From: Alteromonas sp. ASW11-130
GTDB taxonomy: Bacteria; Pseudomonadota; Gammaproteobacteria; Enterobacterales; Alteromonadaceae
Assembly: GCF_026183735.1 (NCBI RefSeq)
Contig: NZ_JAPFRE010000002.1
Location: 1-64,000 of the forward strand
Length of the DNA stretch: 64,000 bases
Reading direction: 5' to 3'
The number at the start of each line of letters is the position of its first letter. The first letter of the stretch is position 1. This document shows positions 25,678 through 35,548 of the stretch, piece after piece. A program made the translations under genes and the position numbers. The notes beneath the pieces were generated by a model. That model ran no database searches and had not been told where the DNA came from. It saw only the letters and a list, made by a program, of their open reading frames with translations.

Positions 25678-26783
25678 GATTCCTCGGTATATTTTCAGTT
25701 GAACGTGTGACGCTTAGCTAAGCGGCAAAAAAAGTTGGCTATAATTATCATAGAACGAGTAAAAGACAACTGTTTTTGCTCTCATCTTTAGCGACTTGCA
25801 TATATTATATCGCTATCTTTGTTTATTCTATGTTGACGAATTTAGGTAAAGTGAGATCCACGTTTAGCTGCAACTGAAGCCCTAGTTTATCGTAGTTAAA
25901 TTGCGCGACGGCTCCTCAATTGAGGGACCCATAACAAGAAAAAAGTAGGTAAAAGTATCCAAGTATCGCACTCGATTAGTCTTCAGGGTCTCGATTGCAC
26001 CGGTCACCAGACCGCATTTCGAAAACACCAGCTAGCCTATTATAAATAAACAAAACAAAGCATTAACTTAGACATTGATACAGGCAAGTTTTAATTCGTT
26101 ACTGATGTAACGTTTTCAAACAATGAGAAAGGTATTAATAAAGCCATTTATACCTCCAAAAAGCATTCGCCTTAAACAATACAAGCTATGAACACGTTAT
26201 TAGCTCGACTAATTATATTGCAATCAAATGCTTTTAGAGTTCGAGTTACTTAAAAGTCTCCGTGACGTCAAATCATATTAAATTCAAGGATAGCGCACCT
26301 CATCAAGCCTGTTTGTTGTTGCCAGATGCGGTAGATAGAGAGACCAATAACCAACGAACTACTCCTTCAATTATGGACTTAATGCCGGCATAGGGTTCAC
26401 ATCAGTATTGTTTTTGGGTTCAGCCAAACCAACTTCGTAGATGCTGACATGTACTCTTCCGGTCGTTCTAGAATAAACTAAGATTCTGAATTTGCACCGC
26501 CGGCTGTAATTGTTACATAGTATAAGACGCTATAACGGCACAGCGCGCCTTTCTGCAAAAAGAATTAAGCGGCTCCATCCCCCCGCATATACTGCATCGT
26601 ACAGAGCCGTAACCTCAGGCGATGCGCCAGTTTGCAAGTCGTACAATTACGTTCGAGTGACAAAAGATATTACACATTATTAGGGAATCGACGAGGTGGT
26701 ATCGCTTTTGCACAATAATACTTGAGCCTCGGTGACTTTGGAAACTGAGGCGTATATGAATCAAACGTAAAAAGGAGACTAAT
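25678..26783. other. Gene-free stretch
   Basis: About 1.1 kb with no credible coding sequence on either strand and stops in all frames. No tRNA and no copy of the GTGACTGTCC repeat. A short palindrome (CTCAATTGAG) lies near 25912. It may be decayed accessory DNA. The last 60 bp hold the promoter of the CsbD gene. Confidence 0.4.
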
Positions 26784-26963
26784 ATGTCAGCATCATCAGA
26801 TAAAGCAGAAGGTACAATGGATAAGGCCTCTGGCAAGGTGAAAGAAGTTACTGGTTCGGTTACGAACGATAAAGAAATGGAAAACGAAGGTAAAGCTGAG
26901 CAAACCAAAGGCTCCGCGAAAAAAGTTAAAGGCGAAGTCAAAGACGCCTTCGGTTCTGACTAA
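26784..26963 (+). CDS. CsbD family stress protein
   Basis: 59 residues, very hydrophilic, with two similar halves (DKAEGTMDKASGKVKEVTG and MENEGKAEQTKGSAKKVKG), the hallmark of CsbD-like proteins. The ribosome site AAAGGAG is strong and well spaced. CsbD proteins are induced by general, osmotic or envelope stress in many bacteria; the molecular role is unknown. A hairpin terminator follows at 27058. Confidence 0.85.
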   Translation: MSASSDKAEGTMDKASGKVKEVTGSVTNDKEMENEGKAEQTKGSAKKVKGEVKDAFGSD

Positions 26964-27057
26964 CCTGCTGGGAACTGTTTCAAAGAGTTTTATTGTTAGT
27001 AGCGCTATCTGCGTATCGGGGAAATCGTCAATTTGCATTTCCCTTTCCCTGAGTAGT

Positions 27058-27079
27058 GCTCCCCGTGAACGCGGGGAGC
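27058..27079 (+). terminator. Hairpin downstream of the CsbD gene
   Basis: GCTCCCCG, six-base loop, CGGGGAGC, then TCTCATT. GC-rich eight-pair stem with a weak U-run, about 95 bp after the CsbD stop. Confidence 0.5.
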
Positions 27080-27103
27080 TCTCATTAGGTTATCCTAGAG
27101 TTA

Positions 27104-27535
27104 ATTAAGCACAGTGTTAATCCTTGCGGTTACACGATAAAAGCCCCTCCGTGCACGTAGATGGTGAGAGTAGTGAGATAAACTCGTTCTTTGTAGTATC
27201 CCCTTTTTCCTTCGTGATCTTAAAAAAAGTAGATGTAAAACCATGGGGGTCGTGACTTTCGTCACGATGACGGTATGGTTGTCACGATGAGGGTAGATTA
27301 AGCACAGTGTTAATCCTTGCGGTTACACGATAAAAGTCCCCTCGTGCACGTTGATGGTGAGAGTAGTGAGATAAACTCGTTCTTTGTAGTATCCCCTTTT
27401 TCCTTCGTGATCTAAAAAAAGTAAATGTAAAACCATTGAGGTCGTGACGTTCGTCACGATGACGGTAGGGTGGTCCACGATGACGGTATGGTGGTCCAAG
27501 ATGACGGTATGGTTGTCACTATTACGGTAGTTTCA
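27104..27535. repeat. 193-bp tandem duplication plus 21-bp minisatellite
   Basis: The block starting ATTAAGCACAGTGTTAATCC at 27104 is repeated from 27297 at over 90 percent identity by eye, a period of 193 bp. The end of each unit contains copies of a 21-bp motif, CACGATGACGGTATGGTGGTC. The second unit runs on into four of these in tandem up to about 27535. Each unit also carries a CGTGAC/GTCACG hairpin. There is no coding potential. It could bind a protein or be a slippage-prone minisatellite. Confidence 0.75.
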
Positions 27536-27586
27536 TTAGCCTCACAACAAATATGGCCAACGCTTCCATGTACTGACCGGGGGGTT

Positions 27587-27759
27587 TGGTCTTCTTGCTT
27601 TGTTTAGGTGCTGGTATCGCGGTATCACTTCTTGGAAAAGAACGCTCTGCCAAAGCGATCGACTTAAACTACGTATCTTTCGCCACTCACTCCGGCTTTA
27701 CTATCGCTTCAATAGGTGTGATTTTAATTGTCACCGCACTTTACATAGCCTGGTGGTAA
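27587..27759 (+). pseudogene. Small hydrophobic protein, 5' end missing
   Basis: The plus strand reads about 57 codons with two hydrophobic stretches: LCLGAGIAVSLLG, then KERSAKAIDLNYVSFATHSG, then FTIASIGVILIVTALYIAWW and a stop. An in-frame TGA lies just upstream and there is no ATG, only TTG codons without a ribosome site. It was probably truncated by rearrangement at the minisatellite next to it. Family not recognised. Confidence 0.4.
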
Positions 27760-27784
27760 GCTCGTAGATAGTTTCACCTATAAA

Positions 27785-27806
27785 AAAGCCCGCATATGCG
27801 GGCCTT
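27785..27806 (-). terminator. ppsA terminator
   Basis: Perfect palindrome GCCCGCATATGCGGGC (27788-27803) followed on the minus strand by TTTTTTA; 40 bp after the ppsA stop. The plus side has only TTT. Confidence 0.8.
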
Positions 27807-27846
27807 TACACTTTTCACTTCTTCTTTGTAGGGTAAGAAGTAAACT

Positions 27847-30219
27847 TTATTGTTGGTTTTCTGCCAGGTAAAGCCAAGTCTCTACTACCGTATCTGGGTT
27901 AAGTGAAACTGAATCTATGCCCTGCTCTACTAACCACTGTGCGAAGTCTTCATGGTCTGATGGACCTTGTCCACAGATACCCACGTATTTACCACGCTTT
28001 TTAGCAGTTTGAATGGCCATCGCAAGCAACGCTTTGACGGCTTCGTTACGCTCATCAAATAAGTGTGCAATTAAACCAGAATCGCGGTCTAACCCAAGGG
28101 TTAACTGGGTTAAATCGTTTGAACCGATTGAGAAACCGTCAAAGATATCCAGGAACTTATCGGCTAACAAGGCATTCGAAGGCAACTCGCACATCATAAT
28201 AATGCGTAAACCATTTTCTCCTTTCACCAAACCTTGTTCAGCAAGAAGCTCGATAACCTTTTCACCCTCCTCCAGCGTTCTTACGAACGGGATCATGATC
28301 TCTACGTTAGTTAAGCCCATCTTGTTTCGAACACGCTTGATAGCTTCACACTCAAGAGCAAAACAATCGCGGAAGTCCTCAGAGATATAGCGGCTGGCGC
28401 CGCGGAACCCCAACATGGGGTTTTCTTCGTCCGGCTCGTACTGATAACCACCAACAAGGTTAAAGTATTCGTTCGACTTAAAGTCGGACATACGCACAAT
28501 CACTTTTTCTGGCGAGAATGCTGCCCCGATAGTCGAAATACCCTCTACCAATTTTTCAATATAGAATTCGGTAGGTGACTCATAACCCGCAATCATATCC
28601 CCAATCTCTTCTTTCAGCTCTTCAGGCTGATCATCGAAATTCAGCAGGGCTTTGGGGTGCACGCCAATCATACGGTTGATAATGAACTCTAAACGAGCAA
28701 GACCCACGCCCTTATGCGGTAAGCGCGCAAAATCGAATGCACGATCAGGATTACCTACGTTCATCATCACTTTCAGTGGAATATCGGGCATAGAGTCGAT
28801 GCGTGAAGTGGTGACGTCAAACTCCAATTCGTTACCGTAGATGTAACCCGTGTCACCTTCTGCACATGACACCGTCACCTTGTCACCTGCTTTAATAATG
28901 TCTGTGGCGTTGCCACAGCCTACTACCGCTGGTATACCTAGCTCACGGGCGATAATAGCAGCATGACATGTGCGACCCCCACGGTTAGTGACAATTGCAG
29001 CAGCTTTCTTCATGATAGGCTCCCAGTCAGGATCGGTCATGTCCGTAACTAACACATCACCTGCCTGGATTTTATCCATTTCTTCAATTGACCCAAGTAC
29101 TTTCGCCGTACCTGCACCAATTTTATGACCGATCGCCCTACCTTCACAAACGATGTTGCCCTGATCTCTAAGTTGGTAACGTTCAATGCTCTGACTATCT
29201 TCACGGCTACGAACGGTCTCAGGTCGCGCCTGCACAATATATAGCTTGCCATCAGTACCATCTTTGGCCCACTCAATGTCCATTGGACGCTTATAGTGTT
29301 TCTCGATGATCAACGCTTGTTTTGCTAATTCCTGAACTTCTTCATCTGTCAGGGAGAACTGCATACTTTGACTGCGATCTATATCAACAATAGACACTTG
29401 TTTGCCGTGGGACTGATCATCTGAATAAATCATTTGCACCAGTTTGCTACCTAAATTACGGCGCACAATCGCTGGTTTACCTGCATCGAGAGTTGGTTTG
29501 TGAACATAGAATTCATCAGGGTTTACCGCACCCTGTACCACCATTTCACCCAGCCCGTAAGAACTGGTAATAAATACCACATCTTCAAACCCCGACTCGG
29601 TATCAATAGAGAACATTACGCCAGATGAAGCAATATCACTGCGCACCATGCGCTGTACACCAGCAGATAATGCAACGCCTTTGTGGTCGTAGCCCTGGTG
29701 AACGCGATATGAAATAGCGCGGTCGTTGAAAAGTGATGCGAAAACGTGTTTTATAGCGACCAACACACTTTCGTAACCCTTTACGTTTAGAAAGGTTTCT
29801 TGCTGACCCGCGAACGATGCGTCAGGCATATCTTCAGCAGTAGCGGATGATCGAACAGCAAAAGATGCTTCGTTTCCTGCATCGCCCTGAAGCCTTTCAA
29901 ATGCTGATTTGATTGCCTCTTCCAGTTCTGGTTGAAAGGGCGTGTCGATGATCCACTGACGAATATTCTTGCCAGCTTCTGTCAGCGCACTGACGTTATC
30001 TACATCAAGTGAATCCAAAACTTCGTGAATTCTCGCTTCTAATCCGCTTTGCTCAAGGAACTTATTAAAGGCATCTGCCGTAGTGGCGAAGCCACCTGGA
30101 ACCTGTACTCCCGCATTTGCCAGGTTGGAAATCATTTCACCCAGTGATGCGTTCTTGCCCCCAACACGACTAACGTCATGCATTCCCAATTCCTGATACC
30201 AAAGAACGTAATCTTGCAC
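27847..30219 (-). CDS. ppsA: Phosphoenolpyruvate synthase
   Basis: 790 residues, full length for PpsA (792 in E. coli). It converts pyruvate, ATP and water to PEP, AMP and phosphate, allowing growth on pyruvate, lactate and amino acids. The N-terminal ATP-grasp-like domain opens [11 protein letters not shown]. The swivelling domain contains the phosphorylated His within [20 protein letters not shown]. The C-terminal PEP-binding barrel ends [20 protein letters not shown]. The Thr before the catalytic Cys/His is the target of PpsR, whose gene diverges 200 bp upstream. A strong terminator follows. Confidence 0.97.
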   Translation of the reverse strand: MQDYVLWYQELGMHDVSRVGGKNASLGEMISNLANAGVQVPGGFATTADAFNKFLEQSGLEARIHEVLDSLDVDNVSALTEAGKNIRQWIIDTPFQPELEEAIKSAFERLQGDAGNEASFAVRSSATAEDMPDASFAGQQETFLNVKGYESVLVAIKHVFASLFNDRAISYRVHQGYDHKGVALSAGVQRMVRSDIASSGVMFSIDTESGFEDVVFITSSYGLGEMVVQGAVNPDEFYVHKPTLDAGKPAIVRRNLGSKLVQMIYSDDQSHGKQVSIVDIDRSQSMQFSLTDEEVQELAKQALIIEKHYKRPMDIEWAKDGTDGKLYIVQARPETVRSREDSQSIERYQLRDQGNIVCEGRAIGHKIGAGTAKVLGSIEEMDKIQAGDVLVTDMTDPDWEPIMKKAAAIVTNRGGRTCHAAIIARELGIPAVVGCGNATDIIKAGDKVTVSCAEGDTGYIYGNELEFDVTTSRIDSMPDIPLKVMMNVGNPDRAFDFARLPHKGVGLARLEFIINRMIGVHPKALLNFDDQPEELKEEIGDMIAGYESPTEFYIEKLVEGISTIGAAFSPEKVIVRMSDFKSNEYFNLVGGYQYEPDEENPMLGFRGASRYISEDFRDCFALECEAIKRVRNKMGLTNVEIMIPFVRTLEEGEKVIELLAEQGLVKGENGLRIIMMCELPSNALLADKFLDIFDGFSIGSNDLTQLTLGLDRDSGLIAHLFDERNEAVKALLAMAIQTAKKRGKYVGICGQGPSDHEDFAQWLVEQGIDSVSLNPDTVVETWLYLAENQQ

Positions 30220-30417
30220 TGCCGAAGCCTCCAGCTATAAAAATGGTTTCGTTCACGTTTCACAATGGTGAACATCTTCAAAGTGTCTTACGCCAATTTT
30301 ACAAGAAAGTACTGCAACGCTGGCTTTTCGACGAAACCATCATAGAATGGGCAAAAAATAAAAGTAAAATTTTTATTACTTTTGTAATTAATTTACAACA
30401 TAATTGAAGGACAAGTT

Positions 30418-31230
30418 GTGCGCACAGCTTATTATATATCAGATGGTACAGCCATTACTTCGGAGGTATTTGGCCACGCTTTGCTGTCAAATTTCCCAAT
30501 TCAGTTCAAACATAAGACAATTCCTTTTGTCGAAACAGAAGAAGAAGCGTATAAGGTTTTAGAAAAAATTTCTGAAAGTTTTCAAGATAGCGGAGTGCGT
30601 CCGCTCGTTTTTTATACAATTGTGAATGTGGATGTTCGTAAAATAATCGCCCGTTCTGTCGGCATTAACTACAATTTTCTCGATCAGTTTGTTGCCCCGC
30701 TAGAAAAAGTGCTAGGTGTTCCTTCAAAACCTGAAAAACATCGAACCCATAGTATTCACGAAACAACTTACGATATTCGTATTGAAGCAGTAAACTATGC
30801 GTTAGCCAATGACGACGGTTCGAATATAAAAGAATATAAACATGCCGATATTATTTTGGTAGGGGTATCTCGCTCTGGCAAAACACCTACCAGTCTGTAT
30901 TTAGCACTTCAATACGGTATTAAAGCGGCAAATTACCCTTTTACAGAAGAAGATATGGGGGATATTCTTAAATTACCCCCTGCCCTACGTCAGTATAAAG
31001 ACAAGCTGTTTGGGTTGACCATACACCCTGAGCGGTTACACCAAATCCGTTCTGAACGTCGCGCCAATAGTAAATATGCCTCATTGCAGCAATGCCGAAT
31101 GGAATTACGTGAAGTTGAAAATCTTTATCGTCGCGAAAAAATTCCGTTTCTTAACAGTACCAAATATTCTGTAGAAGAAATTTCGGCCAAAATATTGGCG
31201 GAAACTGGATTGCAGCGGCGTAAATATTAA
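30418..31230 (+). CDS. ppsR: PEP synthase regulatory kinase/pyrophosphorylase
   Basis: 270 residues, starting at GTG 30418 with GAAGGA nine bases upstream. The P-loop-like GVSRSGKTPTSLYLALQYG and the start YYISDGTAITSEVFGHALL are diagnostic of the DUF299/PpsR family. It inactivates PpsA by ADP-dependent phosphorylation of a Thr and reactivates it by Pi-dependent dephosphorylation. The divergent arrangement with ppsA is the usual one. Confidence 0.95.
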   Translation: MRTAYYISDGTAITSEVFGHALLSNFPIQFKHKTIPFVETEEEAYKVLEKISESFQDSGVRPLVFYTIVNVDVRKIIARSVGINYNFLDQFVAPLEKVLGVPSKPEKHRTHSIHETTYDIRIEAVNYALANDDGSNIKEYKHADIILVGVSRSGKTPTSLYLALQYGIKAANYPFTEEDMGDILKLPPALRQYKDKLFGLTIHPERLHQIRSERRANSKYASLQQCRMELREVENLYRREKIPFLNSTKYSVEEISAKILAETGLQRRKY

Positions 31231-31411
31231 CGTGCAATTTTGTCAGTTTTACACCAGCCAACAACGAAAGCTGCGTGCAATAAGACGTTGTGCGACGGCC
31301 TAACGGCGACTTTGTTTAGCAGGTTTGGTTGCAAATTCACTTGATATAGAGGAGCATAGTTAGGAATGGCCCTATCCAGTTTATGTTTTTACCTAAGGTT
31401 ATAATTATCAC

Positions 31412-31897
31412 ATGCGCAAAGAAGAAGAATTATTAGTTGCCCTGCGCCGGGTTATGCGAGCTGTAGATTTACGCAGTAAACAGCTAAGTAAAGACGTAGG
31501 TTTAACGGGCCCCCAGTTATTGGTTATGCAAAATATCAGTCAGCAGCCAGGCATAATGGTACGTGAAATTGCGGAAAATATTAATTTAAGTCCCGCCACT
31601 ATTACCAACATCCTTGACCGCTTGGAAGCGAAAAATCTCGCGAACCGCATACGTAGTACAAAAGACAAGCGTCGCGTAGGGGTATTTCTTACTGAAACTG
31701 GGCAGAACGCAATAGAAAATGCGCCGCGACCTTTGCAAGAGCACTTTGTAGAGCGCTTTCATCAGTTGGAAGAGTGGGAACAAAGCCAAATGGTGGCCAC
31801 GGTTCAGCGTATTGCTACCATGATGAATGCTGAAAGTATTGACGCATCACCCTTTCTGGAAGTTGGCAGCCTGGCCGGTAAAGTATCTGAATCCTGA
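31412..31897 (+). CDS. MarR family transcriptional regulator
   Basis: 161 residues; winged helix with QLLVMQNISQQPGIMVREIA, the recognition helix LSPATITNILDRLEAKNLA and the wing RSTKDKRRVGVFLTETG. The overall length is typical of dimeric MarR proteins. The next genes on this strand are a porin and a BCCT transporter, so it may respond to a small organic solute or regulate them; a MarR protein (EctR) controls ectoine genes in some marine bacteria. This is only suggestive. It is separated from the porin by 618 bp with no other gene. Confidence 0.85.
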   Translation: MRKEEELLVALRRVMRAVDLRSKQLSKDVGLTGPQLLVMQNISQQPGIMVREIAENINLSPATITNILDRLEAKNLANRIRSTKDKRRVGVFLTETGQNAIENAPRPLQEHFVERFHQLEEWEQSQMVATVQRIATMMNAESIDASPFLEVGSLAGKVSES

Positions 31898-32515
31898 TGC
31901 GATTTGTGGCGCCCCGCCGCGGAACCAGAATAGAGGCCCAATGTTTTCCTTCTAAAAACCTGTTTCTTCGCAACTGGAGAGACTGGTGTATGGTCAACTA
32001 ACCATGGCTAGCGCTTACGCGACATAAAATTCACCAGTGCCATCTAATGCCCGAGTGTTTCCTACCTTTTCGGGATGCATCGTAGAATAAACATTACGCC
32101 ATTCAGTATATATCTTTCCATCATTAAAATTTTCATTTTAAATCAAATTGTTAAATTTTCGACTACGCTTAACACTGAGTACGTCCTAAAGTGATCTTTA
32201 CGCGTACTGAATATAAATGCCATTTTGCAATTATATGTGCTCTCTCAGCACGAGGGCTTTTCAACTTTTTACAAACTTATTTTTTGAGAAGGTTTAGCGG
32301 GGGTAAATGGGGCAAATTGCCACCGTGGAAAGTTAAAATTGCAGTGCCAGAAAAGAAAAAGAGGCGTGTAAAAACGTTAAATTAGGCGGATTTGAAAGGC
32401 TATTCAATTGTTCATCGCTGCGCCTAGATTAACTCATTTCTCTTTCCCCGAACTGATCGCACATTAACGCTGATGGGTATTACTCAAAACATTGATTACA
32501 TTCAGGTAAACGTCG
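31898..32515. other. Intergenic region before the porin gene
   Basis: 618 bp. A plus-strand frame at 32191-32385 is basic and low-quality and I do not believe it. The stretch is AT-rich around 32120-32160 and may hold the porin promoter and its operators. No repeats or RNA genes seen. Confidence 0.4.
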
Positions 32516-33817
32516 ATGCGTATAAAAACAGTAACCTATACAGGGTTGGTAGCACTCCTTTTCCCCGCATTTGCTTCAAGTCAAACTCCAGCGACTTCCG
32601 CTGAAGAGCTTTCTGCTTTACGCCAACAAATAGAAATATTGCAACAGCGATTGACCGAGTTAGAGCGGGCACAAAGTCAACAAGAAACTATCCTCGCTAA
32701 TACTGATGACACCCCACGTGCTCAAAACGATATCAGCGTGGATGAGGAACCAAATGAACCGGTCGTAACTTTTGGGGGCGCCATCCGCACCAACTATAGC
32801 TACACGTCATATGATGATGATAGTAAAAATCGCGGAGGTGATTTCGATTTTGATATCTTTCGCATTAATATGGACGCCAGCATCGATGACGTATTTCTGT
32901 CAGGCGAGATACGATTTTTTGATTATATGACTGCCATAAAATACGCCTATGCGGGTTACAACATTGATGAAAACTGGCAAATGCTGGTGGGTATAACACC
33001 TGTTCCTTTTGGCAACAGACCTTATAATTCTCAAAACTGGTTTTTTAGCACTAACTACTACCTCGGGTTAGAAGATGATTTTGACTTAGGTCTACTCTTT
33101 CGTAGACAGTTGAAAGACAGTTGGCAATTAGATGTTGGCTTTTTTAAGAATGATGAGCTGGGAGGCGTAGATGGGTATGTAGACAATAGAGCAGACCGTT
33201 ACTCTTATGATGTTGTAGGCTTCCGCAGCCAAGATGAAGGTATTTATGCAGACCCAGCTAATCCGGTTGGAGAATACAATACTTTTTTAGGAAGGGTCGC
33301 GTATCAGTTTGACCTTTATGACATCAATTCGACGATCGGGGCTTCAGTATTGAATGGCGGAATTCATGGTGTAGAAGATCGCGAAGGCGACTACTACGCG
33401 TGGGCTGTGCACGCAGAAGCAAAATGGCAAAACTGGTTATTGCAATTCCAGCATACCGAATATCAGTATGATGTGGGGGATGCTACCCAAATGGCAGTGG
33501 GCGCCTACTCATTTTTCGATACGATCGCAGCACAGGCGAAATCTACCACTTTAAATCTTGCTTATACCGTTTCGGTAGATTGGGGCCCCGTTAGTAGTTT
33601 GCAGTTTTACAACAATTATGGGCTCGTTTATGACAAATCGGATGACTCACGAAATACGCTTATGAATGTGACAGGTATGGCAATGGCCGCTGGTGGGCTT
33701 TATACCTATTTTGATTTGGTAACAGCGCGTAACCAACCTTTTGCAGGCGGCTCCGCGGTGGGTGACAGTGGTGAAACAGAACAACGCTTCAATATCAATA
33801 TCGGCTACTACTTTTAG
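32516..33817 (+). CDS. Outer-membrane porin, phosphate/carbohydrate-porin like
   Basis: 433 residues. Signal peptide ending PAFASS, then a coiled coil of about 35 residues (LSALRQQIEILQQRLTELER) that trimeric porins of this type carry at the N terminus, then a beta barrel rich in alternating aromatic strands ending INIGYYF, with the terminal Phe needed for BAM assembly. Acidic loops such as YDDDSKNRGGDFDFD could bind Ca or cations. It lies 53 bp upstream of the BCCT transporter, so outer- and inner-membrane uptake of the same solute is a reasonable inference. Confidence 0.8.
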   Translation: MRIKTVTYTGLVALLFPAFASSQTPATSAEELSALRQQIEILQQRLTELERAQSQQETILANTDDTPRAQNDISVDEEPNEPVVTFGGAIRTNYSYTSYDDDSKNRGGDFDFDIFRINMDASIDDVFLSGEIRFFDYMTAIKYAYAGYNIDENWQMLVGITPVPFGNRPYNSQNWFFSTNYYLGLEDDFDLGLLFRRQLKDSWQLDVGFFKNDELGGVDGYVDNRADRYSYDVVGFRSQDEGIYADPANPVGEYNTFLGRVAYQFDLYDINSTIGASVLNGGIHGVEDREGDYYAWAVHAEAKWQNWLLQFQHTEYQYDVGDATQMAVGAYSFFDTIAAQAKSTTLNLAYTVSVDWGPVSSLQFYNNYGLVYDKSDDSRNTLMNVTGMAMAAGGLYTYFDLVTARNQPFAGGSAVGDSGETEQRFNINIGYYF

Positions 33818-33870
33818 CACACATGAAGATATCCCCATAGGGTGTCTAATAAAAATATGCTGGAGAAATT

Positions 33871-35502
33871 ATGAGTCAACCTAAAGATCCTTTACGCCCG
33901 GATGGCGAAGTCAACCCGATAGATACAGACTATCAAGTGGGACAAGATAATATCGTAGTGAATCTCGGTCCTTTTGGATTAGATATTCATAACCGTGTTT
34001 TTGCTATTTCAAGCCTAAGTATTATTGCCTTTGTCGTACTTACACTTGCATTCCAATCAGATGTGGAACCTTTATTCGCAAGCATAAGAAGGTGGTTAAC
34101 GACGAATCTAGATTGGTTTTTTATTAGCGCAGCAAATATTTTTGTAATTATTTGTATCGGTATTGTTATTTCCCCTCTTGGTAAGGTTAGATTGGGTGGT
34201 ACACAGGCTACGCCAGACTATAGTTACGTGGCATGGTTTTCCATGCTTTTTGCCGCTGGGATGGGCATAGGTCTTATGTTTTATGGTGTATCTGAGCCTA
34301 TTTCTCACTTCTCAAGCAGTATAGCTGGGATAGCTCAAAGCGATGGATTGCGCACTGACTGGTCTCCACTAACTGGCGCTACCGAAGATCCCGAAGCAGC
34401 CCATCGGCTAGCCATGGCCGCAACAATATATCATTGGGCCTTACATCCGTGGGCCATTTACGCCATCATGGCATTGGGCCTAGCTTTGTTTTCCTTTAAT
34501 AAAGGTCTACCGCTAACTATTCGCTCTGTCTTTTATTCAGTATTGGGTGAGCGAGTTTGGGGTTGGCCCGGGCATGTAATTGATATTCTTGCCGTATTCG
34601 CTACGTTATTCGGGCTTGCTACCTCATTGGGGCTAGGAGCCTCTCAAGCTGCCTCGGGTTTACACTTTTTATTTGGATTGCCTCTGGGCACCACCACCCA
34701 GGTAGTGTTAGTGATACTCATAACCGCAATCGCTTTATTTTCCGTTGTCGCGGGGCTTGACGCGGGGGTTAAACGACTGTCTGAATTCAATATGATAGCG
34801 GCCGCTGCATTATTGCTATTTATTATTGCGGTAGGTGCTACTGCATCACTCCTGACCGGCTTTTTCGAGAACTTAATCGCGTATTTAACCTATTTGCCTG
34901 CTTTATCTAGTCCTATTGGCAGAGAAGATATCAACTTCGCCTCGGGATGGACTGCGTTTTATTGGGCATGGTGGATATCGTGGAGCCCGTTTGTTGGTAT
35001 GTTCATTGCGCGAGTCTCGCGTGGCCGAACAGTCAGAGAATTTATTGTATCTGTTCTTATTATTCCTTCTCTCGCTTGCGTGTTATGGATGACCGTATTT
35101 GGCGGAACGGCGATTTCCCAAGTGGTTGACGCTGGCTATCAGAAAGTAGTGGAAGCTGATCTACCACTTCAGCTGTTTTACATGCTTGAAGCGCTGCCTC
35201 TCGCTAACATCACTTCATTTATCGCCATCGTACTAGTCATTGTGTTTTTCGTGACATCGTCAGATTCAGGCTCACTGGTGATCGATGTGATTGCCGCAGG
35301 CGGGAAGGTTGAAGCCCCCACTCCGCAACGCGTATTTTGGTGTACTTTCGAAGGTCTGGTAGCCATATCCCTTATCTTGGGTGGGGGGTTAACTGCCCTT
35401 CAGGCTATGGCCGTGTCAACGGGCTTACCGTTTACGTTAGTGCTGTTAGTCGCGACTTTTTCGATTATTAAGGGGTTAGCTAGTGAACCTCGTTTAAAAT
35501 GA
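33871..35502 (+). CDS. BCCT family betaine/choline/carnitine transporter
   Basis: 543 residues, 12 TM segments. Family signatures: GMGIGLMFYGVSEPISHF, GLATSLGLGASQAASGLHFL and the aromatic box region FYWAWWISWSPFVGMFIARV. It should import a quaternary ammonium solute such as glycine betaine, choline or DMSP with Na or H. The C-terminal tail is short, so osmosensing of the BetP type is less likely. It appears to share a transcript with the porin upstream and the DUF294 gene 46 bp downstream. Confidence 0.92.
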   Translation: MSQPKDPLRPDGEVNPIDTDYQVGQDNIVVNLGPFGLDIHNRVFAISSLSIIAFVVLTLAFQSDVEPLFASIRRWLTTNLDWFFISAANIFVIICIGIVISPLGKVRLGGTQATPDYSYVAWFSMLFAAGMGIGLMFYGVSEPISHFSSSIAGIAQSDGLRTDWSPLTGATEDPEAAHRLAMAATIYHWALHPWAIYAIMALGLALFSFNKGLPLTIRSVFYSVLGERVWGWPGHVIDILAVFATLFGLATSLGLGASQAASGLHFLFGLPLGTTTQVVLVILITAIALFSVVAGLDAGVKRLSEFNMIAAAALLLFIIAVGATASLLTGFFENLIAYLTYLPALSSPIGREDINFASGWTAFYWAWWISWSPFVGMFIARVSRGRTVREFIVSVLIIPSLACVLWMTVFGGTAISQVVDAGYQKVVEADLPLQLFYMLEALPLANITSFIAIVLVIVFFVTSSDSGSLVIDVIAAGGKVEAPTPQRVFWCTFEGLVAISLILGGGLTALQAMAVSTGLPFTLVLLVATFSIIKGLASEPRLK

Positions 35503-35548
35503 TACATCATGCATAGACTCACTCTAAACGTGTTAGAAGGAGGGAAAC

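Noticed and set aside
32191..32385. Plus-strand 64-codon frame upstream of the porin
   Set aside because: Basic, low-complexity end and no ribosome site; probably chance.
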